In this document: positions 43,941 to 53,114 of the stretch, piece after piece
Numbering within the stretch: the first letter of the stretch is position 1
Layout: the number at the start of each line of letters is the position of its first letter
Source of the DNA: Phycisphaeraceae bacterium
Lineage (GTDB): Bacteria; Planctomycetota; Phycisphaerae; Phycisphaerales; UBA1924
DNA length: 64,000 nt
Direction: 5' to 3'
NCBI GenBank assembly: GCA_019636515.1
Contig: JAHBXI010000001.1
Location: 989,878-1,053,877 of the forward strand
Made by a program: the position numbers and the translations under genes
Notes under the pieces: model-generated
The model's database searches: none
Seen by the model: the letters and a program-made list of their open reading frames with translations, nothing else
Told to the model about the DNA's origin: nothing

Positions 43941-44228
43941 ATGAGTACGAACGAGACGATGAAGGTGTCCCCCGAAGTCCAGACCGAGCGAGAGCCCGTC
44001 GCCCAACGCCGGGCACTCGAAGATGCAATCTTCGAGGCCGCCAAGACGAGGTGGATGGAGGCTCACGAGTTCGGGGCCGACGTGGACACAAAGACTCGCA
44101 CGGTCAATGTCGGCCCAATGGGTGAGGGCGTGGACTACCGCTACGGGTTCGACGCGAACGGCAACGTCTACGTCTGGGATGCGGAGAACGGCGAGGAAGC
44201 CCCCGCCGAAGTGACCGACACCGAGTAA
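43941..44228 (+). CDS. Small acidic protein of unknown function
   Basis: 95 residues from an ATG (43941) preceded by AGAAAGCGAG. Composition is acidic, with a helix (RRALEDAIFEAAKTRWMEAH) and a beta-rich end (TRTVNVGPMGEGVDYRYGFD). No recognisable domain. Part of a run of small same-strand genes; size and acidity would allow an antirestriction or toxin-antitoxin-like role, but nothing shows it. Confidence 0.6.
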   Translation: MSTNETMKVSPEVQTEREPVAQRRALEDAIFEAAKTRWMEAHEFGADVDTKTRTVNVGPMGEGVDYRYGFDANGNVYVWDAENGEEAPAEVTDTE

Positions 44229-44290
44229 CGAACACACCTCTCCCCGCCCCGACAGGGACGCGGGAGGGCTTCACTTTCGGAGCGCACAGA

Positions 44291-44536
44291 ATGAAGACCA
44301 TCGAAGAACATTGGGCCGACTTCCTTACCCCTCTCCTCCTCCGGTTCGAGGAGCGTTACGGCTGGATTGACGATCCGACCATTGATGCAATCTGCCGGTT
44401 GGCGACACGTCAACAGTTGGGGCCAACCGGCCCGATCACGCGGCCGGGCGGAGAGGAGATGGAACAAGCGTGCTCCGCATTCCCCGGTGCGGATGCGAAG
44501 GCCGTGCGGGCATTCTTCTATGAACGGTGCTCGTAA
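44291..44536 (+). CDS. Small protein of unknown function
   Basis: 81 residues: MKTIEEHWADFLTPLLLRFE, then ERYGWIDDPTIDAICRLATR, ending RAFFYERCS. GGAG stands ten bases before the ATG. Rich in Trp, Phe and Tyr, globular in appearance. No family recognised. Converges with the minus-strand ParA operon. Confidence 0.55.
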   Translation: MKTIEEHWADFLTPLLLRFEERYGWIDDPTIDAICRLATRQQLGPTGPITRPGGEEMEQACSAFPGADAKAVRAFFYERCS

Positions 44537-44543
44537 CGATCAC

Positions 44544-45035
44544 TCATCGACGGTGCCGCGACTCGTGTAACGATGGATCAGCATTCAAGAGATTGGGCTG
44601 TTCGCCTTCGGCGTCTCGGGTGGCTTGCGAGCCTTTACCCGCGATCCGTTGGAATCGCCCCGTCTCGCTTATCTCTCTCGCGGCCAACTCAATCAGCCCG
44701 CGCCGACTTTCCTTGCGAGGCGAAAGGTCGAGTTGACGCAGAATGTCTAGCAGTTCGGGCGGTTCTGCGTCCACCGACTCGAAGTACCGCACGAGTTGCT
44801 CGCGGTCCATCGCCATCAGTTCATCCATCGGCTTGTCGATGCGGCGATTCGCCACTCGGATCAGTTCGTCAACGATGGTGTTGCGAGTCGCCTTCTCCGC
44901 CACCTTCACGCCAAGCGAATGAGCCACCTTCCGTAACGCATCGACGGTCATCGACTTGCTTTGAGCAAGTCCCGCCCGCGCCCCATCCGAGCCGAGCCAT
45001 CGCACGAGTTGCCGAATGTCTACTTCTGGGGGCAT
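44544..45035 (-). CDS. ParA-linked partner protein of unknown function
   Basis: 163 residues from an ATG (45035) that overlaps the end of the ParA gene by 16 bases, so the two are coupled. It is mainly helical and charged: MPPEVDIRQLVRWLGSDGAR, DALRKVAHSLGVKVAEKATR, DELMAMDREQLVRYFES. The SLGVKVAEKATRNTIVDELIR part resembles SAP- or HeH-like nucleic-acid-binding helices. Position suggests a ParB-type or adaptor protein for the ATPase; I see no ParB HTH. Confidence 0.6.
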   Translation of the reverse strand: MPPEVDIRQLVRWLGSDGARAGLAQSKSMTVDALRKVAHSLGVKVAEKATRNTIVDELIRVANRRIDKPMDELMAMDREQLVRYFESVDAEPPELLDILRQLDLSPRKESRRGLIELAAREISETGRFQRIAGKGSQATRDAEGEQPNLLNADPSLHESRHRR

Positions 45036-45910
45036 TTGGTGATGAACTCCGTCGTAAGGTCGCGGAACTGTTGAGACTGTTTCTCTGCGTTGGCTCCCTT
45101 GACTTGGAACACCGGCACACGGTCCCTTGCCGCTTGACGGAGGCCGTCGCCTTCGGTGACATAGTTCTCGAAGATGCCACCCGAACGCTGAAGACGGCGA
45201 AACTCCGCCCATTCCGTCTGCTTCAGGTTCCCGCCCCACTCTCGGGACATCATCCCCATTGCGCCAACGAACTGAGCGGGATCGCGGCGCACAAGGCCGG
45301 GAATGGCATGATGGATCATCGCAACGTCCGCGTTCACTTCGTTGATCGCCTCTACTGCGGTTGCAACGCCGATGGTGGATTGAAGGTCCAACTTCACCGG
45401 CGACACGCAGTAGTCACAAGCGTAAATGACGCATCGGAGCACGTCGGAAATATCCGGGTGAGAGTCGATGAGGATGTAGTCGTACTCGTCATCGAAGCGA
45501 CGGAGCACAGTATCGAGAAGACTCAGGTGATTCCAGAGGTGCTGGTTGTTCACTCGGATGCTGTTGGACCCCGGCATCTTCTCCACCGTGACTTGCGCCA
45601 AACGCGGATCAGCCGCGATCAAGTCCGGCCCTTCCTGTGTCTCTCGAACGTCTACCTCAGTAGTCACCCTCTGGCCGCTATACAACTGCTGGAACTTCGT
45701 GTTCAGCGTGGTGCCGGGAAGTTCACCGCCCCGGAAATGCTCGATCAAGTCGGGCAAGAACCGCCCGGTGATTCCTCCGCGCTGATAGTCGGTGTCCACC
45801 ACGAGCACGTCTTTGTCGTGCTCCTGCGAGAGACAGGTGGCAATGTGGTAGCACGCCGTCGTTTTGCCGACGCCGCCCTTCTCGCTGATGAACCCCACTC
45901 GTGTAGCCAT
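45020..45910 (-). CDS. ParA/MinD-type ATPase
   Basis: 296 residues. The deviant Walker A motif EKGGVGKTTACYHIA stands at residues 10-24, and the conserved DTDYQ and LIDSHPD strands follow near residues 40 and 140. The protein resembles orphan ParA ATPases of plasmids and integrated elements, which use ATP-driven dimerisation on DNA to move or position cargo. The ATG at 45910 follows GAGGTGACT. The coupled downstream gene is the likely partner. No parS-like repeat was recognised. Confidence 0.88.
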   Translation of the reverse strand: MATRVGFISEKGGVGKTTACYHIATCLSQEHDKDVLVVDTDYQRGGITGRFLPDLIEHFRGGELPGTTLNTKFQQLYSGQRVTTEVDVRETQEGPDLIAADPRLAQVTVEKMPGSNSIRVNNQHLWNHLSLLDTVLRRFDDEYDYILIDSHPDISDVLRCVIYACDYCVSPVKLDLQSTIGVATAVEAINEVNADVAMIHHAIPGLVRRDPAQFVGAMGMMSREWGGNLKQTEWAEFRRLQRSGGIFENYVTEGDGLRQAARDRVPVFQVKGANAEKQSQQFRDLTTEFITKCPQK

Positions 45911-45986
45911 AGTCACCTCGGAGCCATTGTAGCGGTGAACCGTTCGCCGAACCGCCGCCGCGGTCCACTGTCGATACCCTTCGCTC

Positions 45987-46256
45987 ATGCAAGCCAAGTG
46001 CCCCCATTGCGGCCAGCCGTTGACCATCCCTCCGTGGATGCAACCGGGCGTCTACTCGTGCCCTCACTGTGGGCGTCAACTTCACGTCGGCGTGCCACCC
46101 CCTGCCCCGAAGAACGAGCACAACGCGGCGGCGGCGGGAGCCGTGGGCGGGGCTCTCATCGGAGCCGCGGTGGGTGGCCCACCGGGTGCGATCATCGGCG
46201 GGCTCATCGGGCTCCTCTTGGGCAACCAGACCGATCAGCAAGGGGGACGCCGATGA
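45987..46256 (+). CDS. Zinc-ribbon and glycine-zipper membrane protein
   Basis: 89 residues. The N-terminus has two CPHCG knuckles (KCPHCGQPLTIP and SCPHCGRQLHV), a zinc ribbon. The C-terminus is a glycine-zipper hydrophobic segment (AAAGAVGGALIGAAVGGPPG followed by AIIGGLIGLLLG). The stop overlaps the next start by ATGA. Divergent from the ParA gene. No clear RBS before the ATG. Confidence 0.65.
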   Translation: MQAKCPHCGQPLTIPPWMQPGVYSCPHCGRQLHVGVPPPAPKNEHNAAAAGAVGGALIGAAVGGPPGAIIGGLIGLLLGNQTDQQGGRR

Positions 46257-46663
46257 TCCCCTCGCCGATTGAGTACGCCGCGTTGGTTCTTTCGGTCGCC
46301 ACCGTGGGCGTCTACCTCTTCCGATGCAAAGCGACGACGACGAAGCCGACGCTCGCAACGGCGGTCATCTGCGCGTGCTCGGGAAGTGCCGTGGTCTACG
46401 GCGGGGTGCTCATCGCCACACCGTTTGTCCCCGCGCTTCAAGCCGTGCCGATGCAGCCCCTTCACCAGATCATCGCGGGCATTGCTCTCGCGTGGGTGGG
46501 CGTTGACTTCCTCCGCGGTTTGTGGATCAAGCCCAGCGTCATCGCGGGACCGGAGGAGCAACTTGTGGCGAGCAAGTCCACACCTTCGCAGACACCGCGT
46601 TTGCCGGAACCCGTGCCGATTGTGAGCACGTCGAAAGACGATCCCCAGACCGGGAATATGTGA
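46253..46663 (+). CDS. Small membrane protein of unknown function
   Basis: 136 residues coupled to the zinc-ribbon gene by ATGA. Three hydrophobic segments (IEYAALVLSVATVGVYLF, LATAVICACSGSAVVYGGVL and IIAGIALAWVGVDFLRGLW) precede a hydrophilic tail. No family recognised. Confidence 0.6.
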   Translation: MIPSPIEYAALVLSVATVGVYLFRCKATTTKPTLATAVICACSGSAVVYGGVLIATPFVPALQAVPMQPLHQIIAGIALAWVGVDFLRGLWIKPSVIAGPEEQLVASKSTPSQTPRLPEPVPIVSTSKDDPQTGNM

Positions 46664-46743
46664 CCGGGATGTAACCGCGGCCCCTCACGCTCACAACGTC
46701 CCAATAAAAACACCCCTGGCTGCTTGCCAGAGGCGTTTTCAAG

Positions 46744-46785
<42 letters not shown>

Positions 46786-46908
46786 AGGAACCTTGCCCGG
46801 GCCCGAAACTCGTAAACCACGATACGGGCGGGGTTTCCGGATTGCAAGTGATGCGGCCCTTGGGGCGTTTTGCGGCGGTTTTCGGGGCGGAGCGCGGTGC
46901 GCACCGCG

Positions 46909-47808
46909 CTACGAGTGCCTCCGCTCCCACGCATCGTTGTCCCTTTCGCGCTGCGCAAGCCGCCAGGTACTGAACGAGTCGCGATCGATGCGGCGGTCCC
47001 GGCCTTCCTTCCCGTTGGTGCGGAAGCGCCTCTCCCCAGCGGCCTTGGACACGCGGGCCTTGGCCTTGTTGAGGTCGATTCCCGAGACGTCGGCGAGCAG
47101 CAGTTCTGCGGCGGCAGTGACGGTGATCCAGGCGTCCGGTTTGACTTCTACCAGTCCTGACGCTGGGAAGACCTTGGCCAGGTCGAGATCGAGCCCTTCA
47201 GTGCCAAGGCGGGCGTGCTCGGCGAGCACCGCCGTCATCGGCCGCTTGCCGACCGACCAGATGTCGCCCGGCTTCACGCCGACCGAGAGCAACGCTGGAC
47301 CGTCGGAGGCCACCAGCCGCGTCGCTGACGCGGCCACCCCAGCGGCGTCTGGCCGGGCAAGGCCGAAGCCCAGGAAGACATCGCCCACCTGGCCCACAAC
47401 GCTCGCCGTCCCGATCAGCACGATGCGCCCCGGCGCGTCCTCCACGACTTTTCCAGATGCTCCAATGGCGCACCGAACTGCCTCGGCGAGCCCGAGCAGG
47501 CTGAACCGCCACTGCTCAAAGTCACGCGGCTCCAGAATGACCCTTCCGCACCCGTTCATGCACCGATGAACGCAGATCAGCCTGTCCGGGTCGTCCGGAT
47601 GCTTCTCGAAGCCCTGGTTCGGAGCAGCACACTCATGGTCGCCGCCGTCAAGGACGATCTCGTCGGCGAAGCCGGCCGCTTCGACGATGCCCAGCGCCTC
47701 AAGCGACGCCAGCCACTCGCGCGGCCATGCCCGTGCATCCTGCGGACTCAGAACGCCGTCCCGCAGATGCTCCACGCGTGCCAGAAGCCTGCCAAAGTCG
47801 TCATGCAC
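46909..47808 (-). CDS. Last gene of the defence operon: unknown, with Cys cluster and DNA-binding-like C-terminus
   Basis: 299 residues from a GTG (47808) that overlaps the preceding gene's stop. A Cys/His-rich segment near residues 75-100 (DHECAAP...CVHRCMNGCGRVIL) may bind zinc. The last 70 residues (AWITVTAAAELLLADVSGID, RVSKAAGERRFRTNGKEGRD, RIDRDSFSTW) resemble an excisionase/MerR-like winged helix. I do not recognise the rest. The position at the end of the operon suggests a regulator or accessory DNA-recognition factor. Confidence 0.65.
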   Translation of the reverse strand: MHDDFGRLLARVEHLRDGVLSPQDARAWPREWLASLEALGIVEAAGFADEIVLDGGDHECAAPNQGFEKHPDDPDRLICVHRCMNGCGRVILEPRDFEQWRFSLLGLAEAVRCAIGASGKVVEDAPGRIVLIGTASVVGQVGDVFLGFGLARPDAAGVAASATRLVASDGPALLSVGVKPGDIWSVGKRPMTAVLAEHARLGTEGLDLDLAKVFPASGLVEVKPDAWITVTAAAELLLADVSGIDLNKAKARVSKAAGERRFRTNGKEGRDRRIDRDSFSTWRLAQRERDNDAWERRHS

Positions 47809-48973
47809 TGGCGATCTTCCACTCCACCAGGTACTTCTTCGCCACGACATCGAGTCCGTGGTCCTTCAGGTTGCACCGATCAGGGTACGTGACCTCAAAG
47901 GTCAGCGTCTTGCCACGCTTGCCGTTCTGCCCGCGGAAGCGAAAGGACAGACGTGCCTGGGACACATGAAGCTCCGAGAGTGGTACCTTGGTCGTGTTGA
48001 TGGCTTCTTCGATCATGCCCCGAAGGACATTCGGCATGTCCGGCGTCGGACGCCCCGACAGCACCAGGCGACGATACCCTTTCCCTGGCAGGTCGAAGCG
48101 CAGGAGCCGAAGTTCCACCCGTTCAACGTTGTCGGCCGGGGCGGTCTTGAACGCGAAGTCGCCACGTTTGAGCACGTCGAGTGAGAACGGAGGGTTTGCG
48201 CGGGGGTCGGGCAGTATCTTGAGTCCGAGGATCTCCTTGCAGAAGGCCCCGGCAATCTTCTCCCGGCGCTTCTGATCGCCGCTGGCGATCATCTCCAGTA
48301 CGCCATCTTCACGCCGGTAGACGAAGATGATCTCCGTGGCTGTACGACGGATGTGACGGGCAAACTGGCCCTTGTTGTCATAGCCGAGGTCGGTCTTGGG
48401 GTAGTCCTCCGGGTACGCAAACAGGCAGTACCGCTCCGGATCGCGGCGCTCGACCGGGTCCAGGTGGCAGTGCTTGCCCCGTCCTTCGTGCTTGAAGATC
48501 TCGCGGAGTGCCTTCTTGAGTCGATCCTGGTGCTGCTCGTCATCATTCACCTGCAGACGTTTGCCGACGTTCCACCGCTGCCATCGGCTCTCGCCGAATC
48601 GGTCCATCTCGTTGCAGGCCCAGACCGTCTCGATGAGTTGACGATCCTCGATCAACGCGAGGAGCGCTCGCTCGAAGTCGTTCGCCATGTCCTCCAACTT
48701 CTTGACCCAGGGCTTCTTCAAGTATGAAGCCTCCTCGTAGATCAGGCGCGACCCGCCGTCGGTGGCAAGCTCGTTGACCGTGGCGAAGTCCGCGTCCACG
48801 GCCTCTTTGACCTTGGCATCCAGCTCCTCCATCGCCTCGATGATCGCAACGGGATCGCCTTCCTTGTACTCACTCCACTTGAAGTCACCGAGCAGTTTGC
48901 GGCCGGCGAAGTACCGCTGCAAGAGTGCCTTCGAGATGCTCCGGATGACTTTCTTGGGGGAGTACTGGGCCAT
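47801..48973 (-). CDS. Defence-operon protein of unknown function
   Basis: 390 residues, mixed alpha/beta, with no motif I can name. The N-terminal 130 residues are helical (SISKALLQRYFAGRKLLGDF, VKKLEDMANDFERALLALIE). The middle has RRTATEIIFVYRREDGVLEM, and the C-terminal part has alternating strands (VERVELRLLRFDLPGKGYRR, LSFRFRGQNGKRGKTLTFEV). It follows the DUF499 gene by 61 bases and overlaps the next gene by eight. The ATG at 48973 has GGAGGTGTTGCACAC upstream. Conservation next to DUF499 elsewhere would support a role in the system. Confidence 0.65.
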   Translation of the reverse strand: MAQYSPKKVIRSISKALLQRYFAGRKLLGDFKWSEYKEGDPVAIIEAMEELDAKVKEAVDADFATVNELATDGGSRLIYEEASYLKKPWVKKLEDMANDFERALLALIEDRQLIETVWACNEMDRFGESRWQRWNVGKRLQVNDDEQHQDRLKKALREIFKHEGRGKHCHLDPVERRDPERYCLFAYPEDYPKTDLGYDNKGQFARHIRRTATEIIFVYRREDGVLEMIASGDQKRREKIAGAFCKEILGLKILPDPRANPPFSLDVLKRGDFAFKTAPADNVERVELRLLRFDLPGKGYRRLVLSGRPTPDMPNVLRGMIEEAINTTKVPLSELHVSQARLSFRFRGQNGKRGKTLTFEVTYPDRCNLKDHGLDVVAKKYLVEWKIASA

Positions 48974-49034
48974 GTGTGCAACACCTCCTGAAGAGCGCGA
49001 TCCCCTCTCGATTGTGTTTATGCGCGGCGGGTGC

Positions 49035-52000
49035 TCAGTTCACCTTGAACGAGCCTCCCAGACCTTCGAGAGCCCGATTCACATCCTCCACGACCTTCGG
49101 ATCGGGTGCGGTCACACCATCACCGATCTCAAGGCGGACGTGGAATCGAAGCGACACATTGGTCCTGGCCTTGATGTCGAGGAGCCGAGGAACCGCGTCG
49201 CCAAGGTCCTGGATTTGCGAAGGTTCGAAGTCCGCCTCAGCCACGCAGACGTTCGGGGGCGGCGGGCGACGACCCGTTCCGCCACCTCCGCCCCCGCCCG
49301 ACGGCACCTGGGCGGCTGCGACCTTCAGCCGGACGGACTTCGCGGCAACAAGATCGCATGGCCAATCACCGGAATCGTCCGTCAGTTCCACGAACCGAGC
49401 TTGGAGTGCGCCGGAGATCGCGTCTCGAATCGTCTTCCACGGCAAGGTGGCTCCAGCGGCCTGCGAGAGCGCACTCGCGAGCGCCAGGGCGGACGCCGAA
49501 CCATCCTGCCAGGCCGCGGGGAGATTCTCGGGGAGCAGCGACGCCGCCGACAGTGGCGCGGGGGGTGAACGGAGCCTCGCTGTTGGCGTCAACACACCCG
49601 CGGGGATCGGCTCGCCCAGAAGGCTGGCCGGCCCGGAGAGCAACCACACCTTCCCAAGTTCCACAGCCTCGCAGATCGCGGCGTTGACGACGACCTCTGC
49701 CGCCTTCGGAACGGTCATCGGCTCGGGAAAGCCACCGCGGTCGACCTGCACGACCTTCGTCCCATCGAAATAGGACGCTACCTCCAGCGCCGAAACCTCG
49801 TCGGCGTGCCACAGACCGGGCAACGTGCCCCGGGCGAAAAGTTCGCCCGAAATCTCGCCAAGTTCCGCCGCCTCGGGAAGGACCAGTTCGAGTGCCGGGT
49901 CGTTCAGCGCGGCCTCGTCCGGACGGCTGCGCCACCAGGTCCGGAACGTGCGGTCCGGCCGGGTGAGTTTCAGGACGAACGTCCCCTGCACGCACCCCTC
50001 TACCAGCGTCTCGACGATGGCCTGCGCCTTGAGCATCTTCGGCAGGTGTGGCAACTGGGCGAATGCGCCCGCCAGGTCCTTCACGCGCCGGCTTGTCTCC
50101 CCACCCTTCCAGAGGTTGTACGGCCCATCGGGCAACAAGGCCTCCGCGGTGATCGCCGTATCCTGAACACGGGAGCGCGAATCGCCCTTGATGGTGTCGA
50201 AGTGCGGATCGTCGGTGACCGTGATCTTGAACGCCTGCGCCTCGTCCTTCTCCGAAACCGTCACGACGATGCAGTACGCCTGGCGGATCGCCTCCGGCAC
50301 GCGGGCCCGAGCCTTGTCGATGTTGATCTTGAGCGTCTGCAGGCGGGCCACGTCCACCGAGCCCTTCTGCTTCCGATCCTCATCGTTCTTCGGCGTCAGG
50401 TCATCGAGGACACGTTCCCACGCGAGCTGGTCGCGCACCCGCGCGTGGGCCACGTCGAGCCCCTCGCGCGAAGGCGCCAGCAGCAGGACAGCGTTGCGGT
50501 ACACGCGCGGCTTGTCGCTGCCGGTCGTCTCGTCAAGGAACCGCTTCGCTTCCGCGCTGGGCTTGCCCGAGTCCGACGCGGCGCTCGGCGGCAGCACGGC
50601 GTAGTGAAACAGGCCGTCATCCTCGATGTCGCGGGGCTTGGTAGGAAGCGTGTGGACGCGGACGCCGAACGCGGACGCTCCACTCGTAAGCGCCTTGGTT
50701 CGCCCGATCTCCTCGAGCATCTTGGCCTTGACGACGTCATCGGAGATCTGCGCCGCCGCCGCGGCCTGCATCTGAGTCAAGTTCGGGCGGTTCCCAAGCC
50801 GCCATTCGGTCGGAAGTTGCCCGTCCTTCTCGGGCAGATCGCCATCATCGAGCCAGTAACTACCCCTCGCCCACCTGGCAAGGCCCTTCTCCAACTCGAT
50901 CTTGTCGGGGCGGCACGGGCCGACAAGGAGCATCAGATCCCGGGTCTTCGCGCTCCGGCCCGCGGGCTGTGAATGCAGAAACGTCGCGATGACCGCCTGC
51001 TCGACCTCGCGGACTCTCAGCCCGACGGAGTCCGCCTGCACGCGCCGGGCGATGTCGAGTTCGCTTTGGATGATGCCGGTCCACCGCGTCGCCTGCCCAT
51101 CGGAGACGATGGTGTCGGCGATGAGCACAAGCTCGCGCGCCGCCTCGGAAAGGCCCGCCTGCTTCGGGGAACTCAGGAAGACCGCAGGCCCCACGAGCGG
51201 GCAATCGTCCCACTTCTCGGCCTCGCGCAGCGCCAGCGCAAACGTGCGCAGCACGCCGCGGGTCTTCTGGAACCGATCGATGGTCGTCCACTTGGTGTAG
51301 AAGACCTCCGTCAACTCCGGGTGGAAGGGGTAACTCTTGAGGTACCGCTCCTCCGCGCTCGCCCCGGCCTTCCCCGTCTGCTCGTCGAGCGGCGTGATCC
51401 CCTTGAGCGCGGCGATGACGTGCTGCCGCCAACTATCGCGGTCCTGGCCCGACACAGGGTCGAACAGACGCCGGCGGAGCACCTCGGCCACGTCGTCCTT
51501 CTCCACCGGCTGTACGGCCTCCTCGCGCTGACGCTGGAAGATGTCGTACAACTCCGACACGATCCGCTTGCCGAGGTCGTCGGCCTGGTCCTTCGGATCA
51601 CTCGACAGGAGCGACGCCACGATACAGCAGCGGTTCACCTTCGCCGCCGCCTGCGTCAGGTACTGGAAGAACGACGTGAGGATGTCGATCCACCCCGGCT
51701 CCGAGCGGATCTTCACCTTCGCGTACAGCAGCACCTCGTCGAGGAGCACGAGCGTCCCCATGCCCTGCTTGGACGGCAACGCCAGCAGGTCGGTCAACGT
51801 GTTCTCGGCGGGCGGCGTCTCTCGCTCCTCGGCGACGCCCTTGGCGCTCATCAACTTCAGCCCGTCGTCGCCGGCGACCTGATACGCCAGGATGCTCCAG
51901 GGCTGCTTCAGACGACGCACCGCGCCGTCGGGTGACCGGACCTCGCACCCCGTTTCCACGTCGATCTTATCGAAGCACAGCGCCGCGACCCGCGCCCGCG

Positions 52001-52379
52001 GCAGGTCCTGCCCGATCGTCTCCATGAACTCCCGCACCGCGGGCAGGTGCGGCAACTTGGCCGGGTCGTGCACCAGGTGACGCATCGTGATCAGCGTGTG
52101 CGTCTTGCCGCCGCCGTAGGTCAGTTCCAGTTGCCGAACCGCCTTGTCGTTCTTCCCCGCCAGCCGCAGCACCACGTCCTTCACCAGGTTCCGCAGGTTG
52201 TGCGTCGGGAAGGTGAGGGCGAAGAACTCCTCCGGCTTCTCGTAGATCGGCCGCTTCCCGTTCTGCATCATGACCTCGTACAGGTCCGCGGCGAACATGT
52301 GCAGGGGCAGGTCGCCCGACCGGAGGTCGTCCCGCAGTTTGACCACCTCGTGCCAGGCCTTCCAGGGTTGCTTTGCCAT
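49035..52379 (-). CDS. DUF499-family AAA-type ATPase
   Basis: 1114 residues. YGGGKTHTLITMRHL (88-102) is the DUF499 variant of Walker A, and GTLVLLDEVLLY (near 207-218) is Walker B. The N-terminus (WHEVVKLRDDLRSGDLPLHMFAADLYEV) is typical of the family (COG1483). A large C-terminal half has no recognised domain apart from a Gly-rich linker, SGGGGGGGTGRRPPPPN, near residue 1045. DUF499 proteins are repeatedly found beside DUF1156 methyltransferases in defence islands. The ATG at 52379 has AAAGGA at a workable distance; an ATG three codons earlier is possible. Between it and the upstream NYN gene is a gap of 114 bases. Confidence 0.88.
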   Translation of the reverse strand: MAKQPWKAWHEVVKLRDDLRSGDLPLHMFAADLYEVMMQNGKRPIYEKPEEFFALTFPTHNLRNLVKDVVLRLAGKNDKAVRQLELTYGGGKTHTLITMRHLVHDPAKLPHLPAVREFMETIGQDLPRARVAALCFDKIDVETGCEVRSPDGAVRRLKQPWSILAYQVAGDDGLKLMSAKGVAEERETPPAENTLTDLLALPSKQGMGTLVLLDEVLLYAKVKIRSEPGWIDILTSFFQYLTQAAAKVNRCCIVASLLSSDPKDQADDLGKRIVSELYDIFQRQREEAVQPVEKDDVAEVLRRRLFDPVSGQDRDSWRQHVIAALKGITPLDEQTGKAGASAEERYLKSYPFHPELTEVFYTKWTTIDRFQKTRGVLRTFALALREAEKWDDCPLVGPAVFLSSPKQAGLSEAARELVLIADTIVSDGQATRWTGIIQSELDIARRVQADSVGLRVREVEQAVIATFLHSQPAGRSAKTRDLMLLVGPCRPDKIELEKGLARWARGSYWLDDGDLPEKDGQLPTEWRLGNRPNLTQMQAAAAAQISDDVVKAKMLEEIGRTKALTSGASAFGVRVHTLPTKPRDIEDDGLFHYAVLPPSAASDSGKPSAEAKRFLDETTGSDKPRVYRNAVLLLAPSREGLDVAHARVRDQLAWERVLDDLTPKNDEDRKQKGSVDVARLQTLKINIDKARARVPEAIRQAYCIVVTVSEKDEAQAFKITVTDDPHFDTIKGDSRSRVQDTAITAEALLPDGPYNLWKGGETSRRVKDLAGAFAQLPHLPKMLKAQAIVETLVEGCVQGTFVLKLTRPDRTFRTWWRSRPDEAALNDPALELVLPEAAELGEISGELFARGTLPGLWHADEVSALEVASYFDGTKVVQVDRGGFPEPMTVPKAAEVVVNAAICEAVELGKVWLLSGPASLLGEPIPAGVLTPTARLRSPPAPLSAASLLPENLPAAWQDGSASALALASALSQAAGATLPWKTIRDAISGALQARFVELTDDSGDWPCDLVAAKSVRLKVAAAQVPSGGGGGGGTGRRPPPPNVCVAEADFEPSQIQDLGDAVPRLLDIKARTNVSLRFHVRLEIGDGVTAPDPKVVEDVNRALEGLGGSFKVN

Positions 52380-52493
52380 GCGATCCATCCTTTGCCGTGA
52401 CGCCGCGCTCCGGCCGCGGTATGCTTCTGTCCGATCAACCCAGTAACCCCGCCGTGTCGAGAGGCACGGCCCGACGCCCGCGCAAGCGGGCGT

Positions 52494-53114
52494 CTATCCT
52501 TTTGGATCCCACTCCGTCGGGCGAGTCAAATCGAGCCCCGCCGCCGTCCGGACCACGACCGGTAACTGTGACTGGCGGAGCTTTTCCTCGCCGATCCACG
52601 TGTGCCCGTGGCACGCCCTCTTCAGCGCGTCGCTGTACCGCTCAGGTGGGAACACCGCGATCACCCGCTTCTGGGGCCAGCGATCCCTCACCGTCTTCAC
52701 GGGCGGCACGAGGTCACTGTCTCCGGAAAGCACCAGTGCCACGTCGAACCGACAGTCCATCGCGTCCGTCAGCATGTGGCAGGCGATGTTCACGTCGGTC
52801 ATCTTCTCCTCGTGCCGCGTGTACGTGTTCGCGCACTTGAAGCACTTCATCTCCTTCGCCAAGTAGTGGCCGTACACGACCTTGATGCCGGGCCGATGGG
52901 CTTTCAGGGCGTCGATGAAGGTCAACTGCCGCTGCTGGCCGGGCGGGTCGTCCTTGATCAGCGTGGTGCAGTACACGACCTCCACGAGCGTCTGCCCGCG
53001 CTTCAGGAACCGTTCCGCCAGCGCCCACAGGTCAAGCCAGTAGTACTTCCGCCACCCCTTGCTGCGCAGGCCGTGGTAGAGGTTGAAGCCGTCGATGTAG
53101 CAGATCACGTTCAC
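52494..53114 (-). CDS. NYN-domain (PIN-like) nuclease
   Basis: 206 residues. The acidic active-site positions of the NYN/PIN fold are visible: YIDGFNLYH (Asp8, Asn11), EEKMTDVNIACHML (Asp107) and LVLSGDSDLVPPVK (Asp132, Asp134). A Cys pair (KCFKCANTYTRHEEK, C91/C94) in the middle is unusual and may bind zinc. Predicted metal-dependent RNase or DNase. The GTG start overlaps the DUF1156 stop by GTGA. Within the operon it takes the place that a phospholipase-D nuclease holds in some related systems; that comparison is inference. Confidence 0.9.
   Translation of the reverse strand: MNVICYIDGFNLYHGLRSKGWRKYYWLDLWALAERFLKRGQTLVEVVYCTTLIKDDPPGQQRQLTFIDALKAHRPGIKVVYGHYLAKEMKCFKCANTYTRHEEKMTDVNIACHMLTDAMDCRFDVALVLSGDSDLVPPVKTVRDRWPQKRVIAVFPPERYSDALKRACHGHTWIGEEKLRQSQLPVVVRTAAGLDLTRPTEWDPKG

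Noticed and set aside
44573..46663. A 696-codon plus-strand open frame over the ParA region
   Set aside because: It runs antisense to the ParA gene and its partner and its sequence is compositionally random; only its last 136 codons (from 46253) are a plausible gene.
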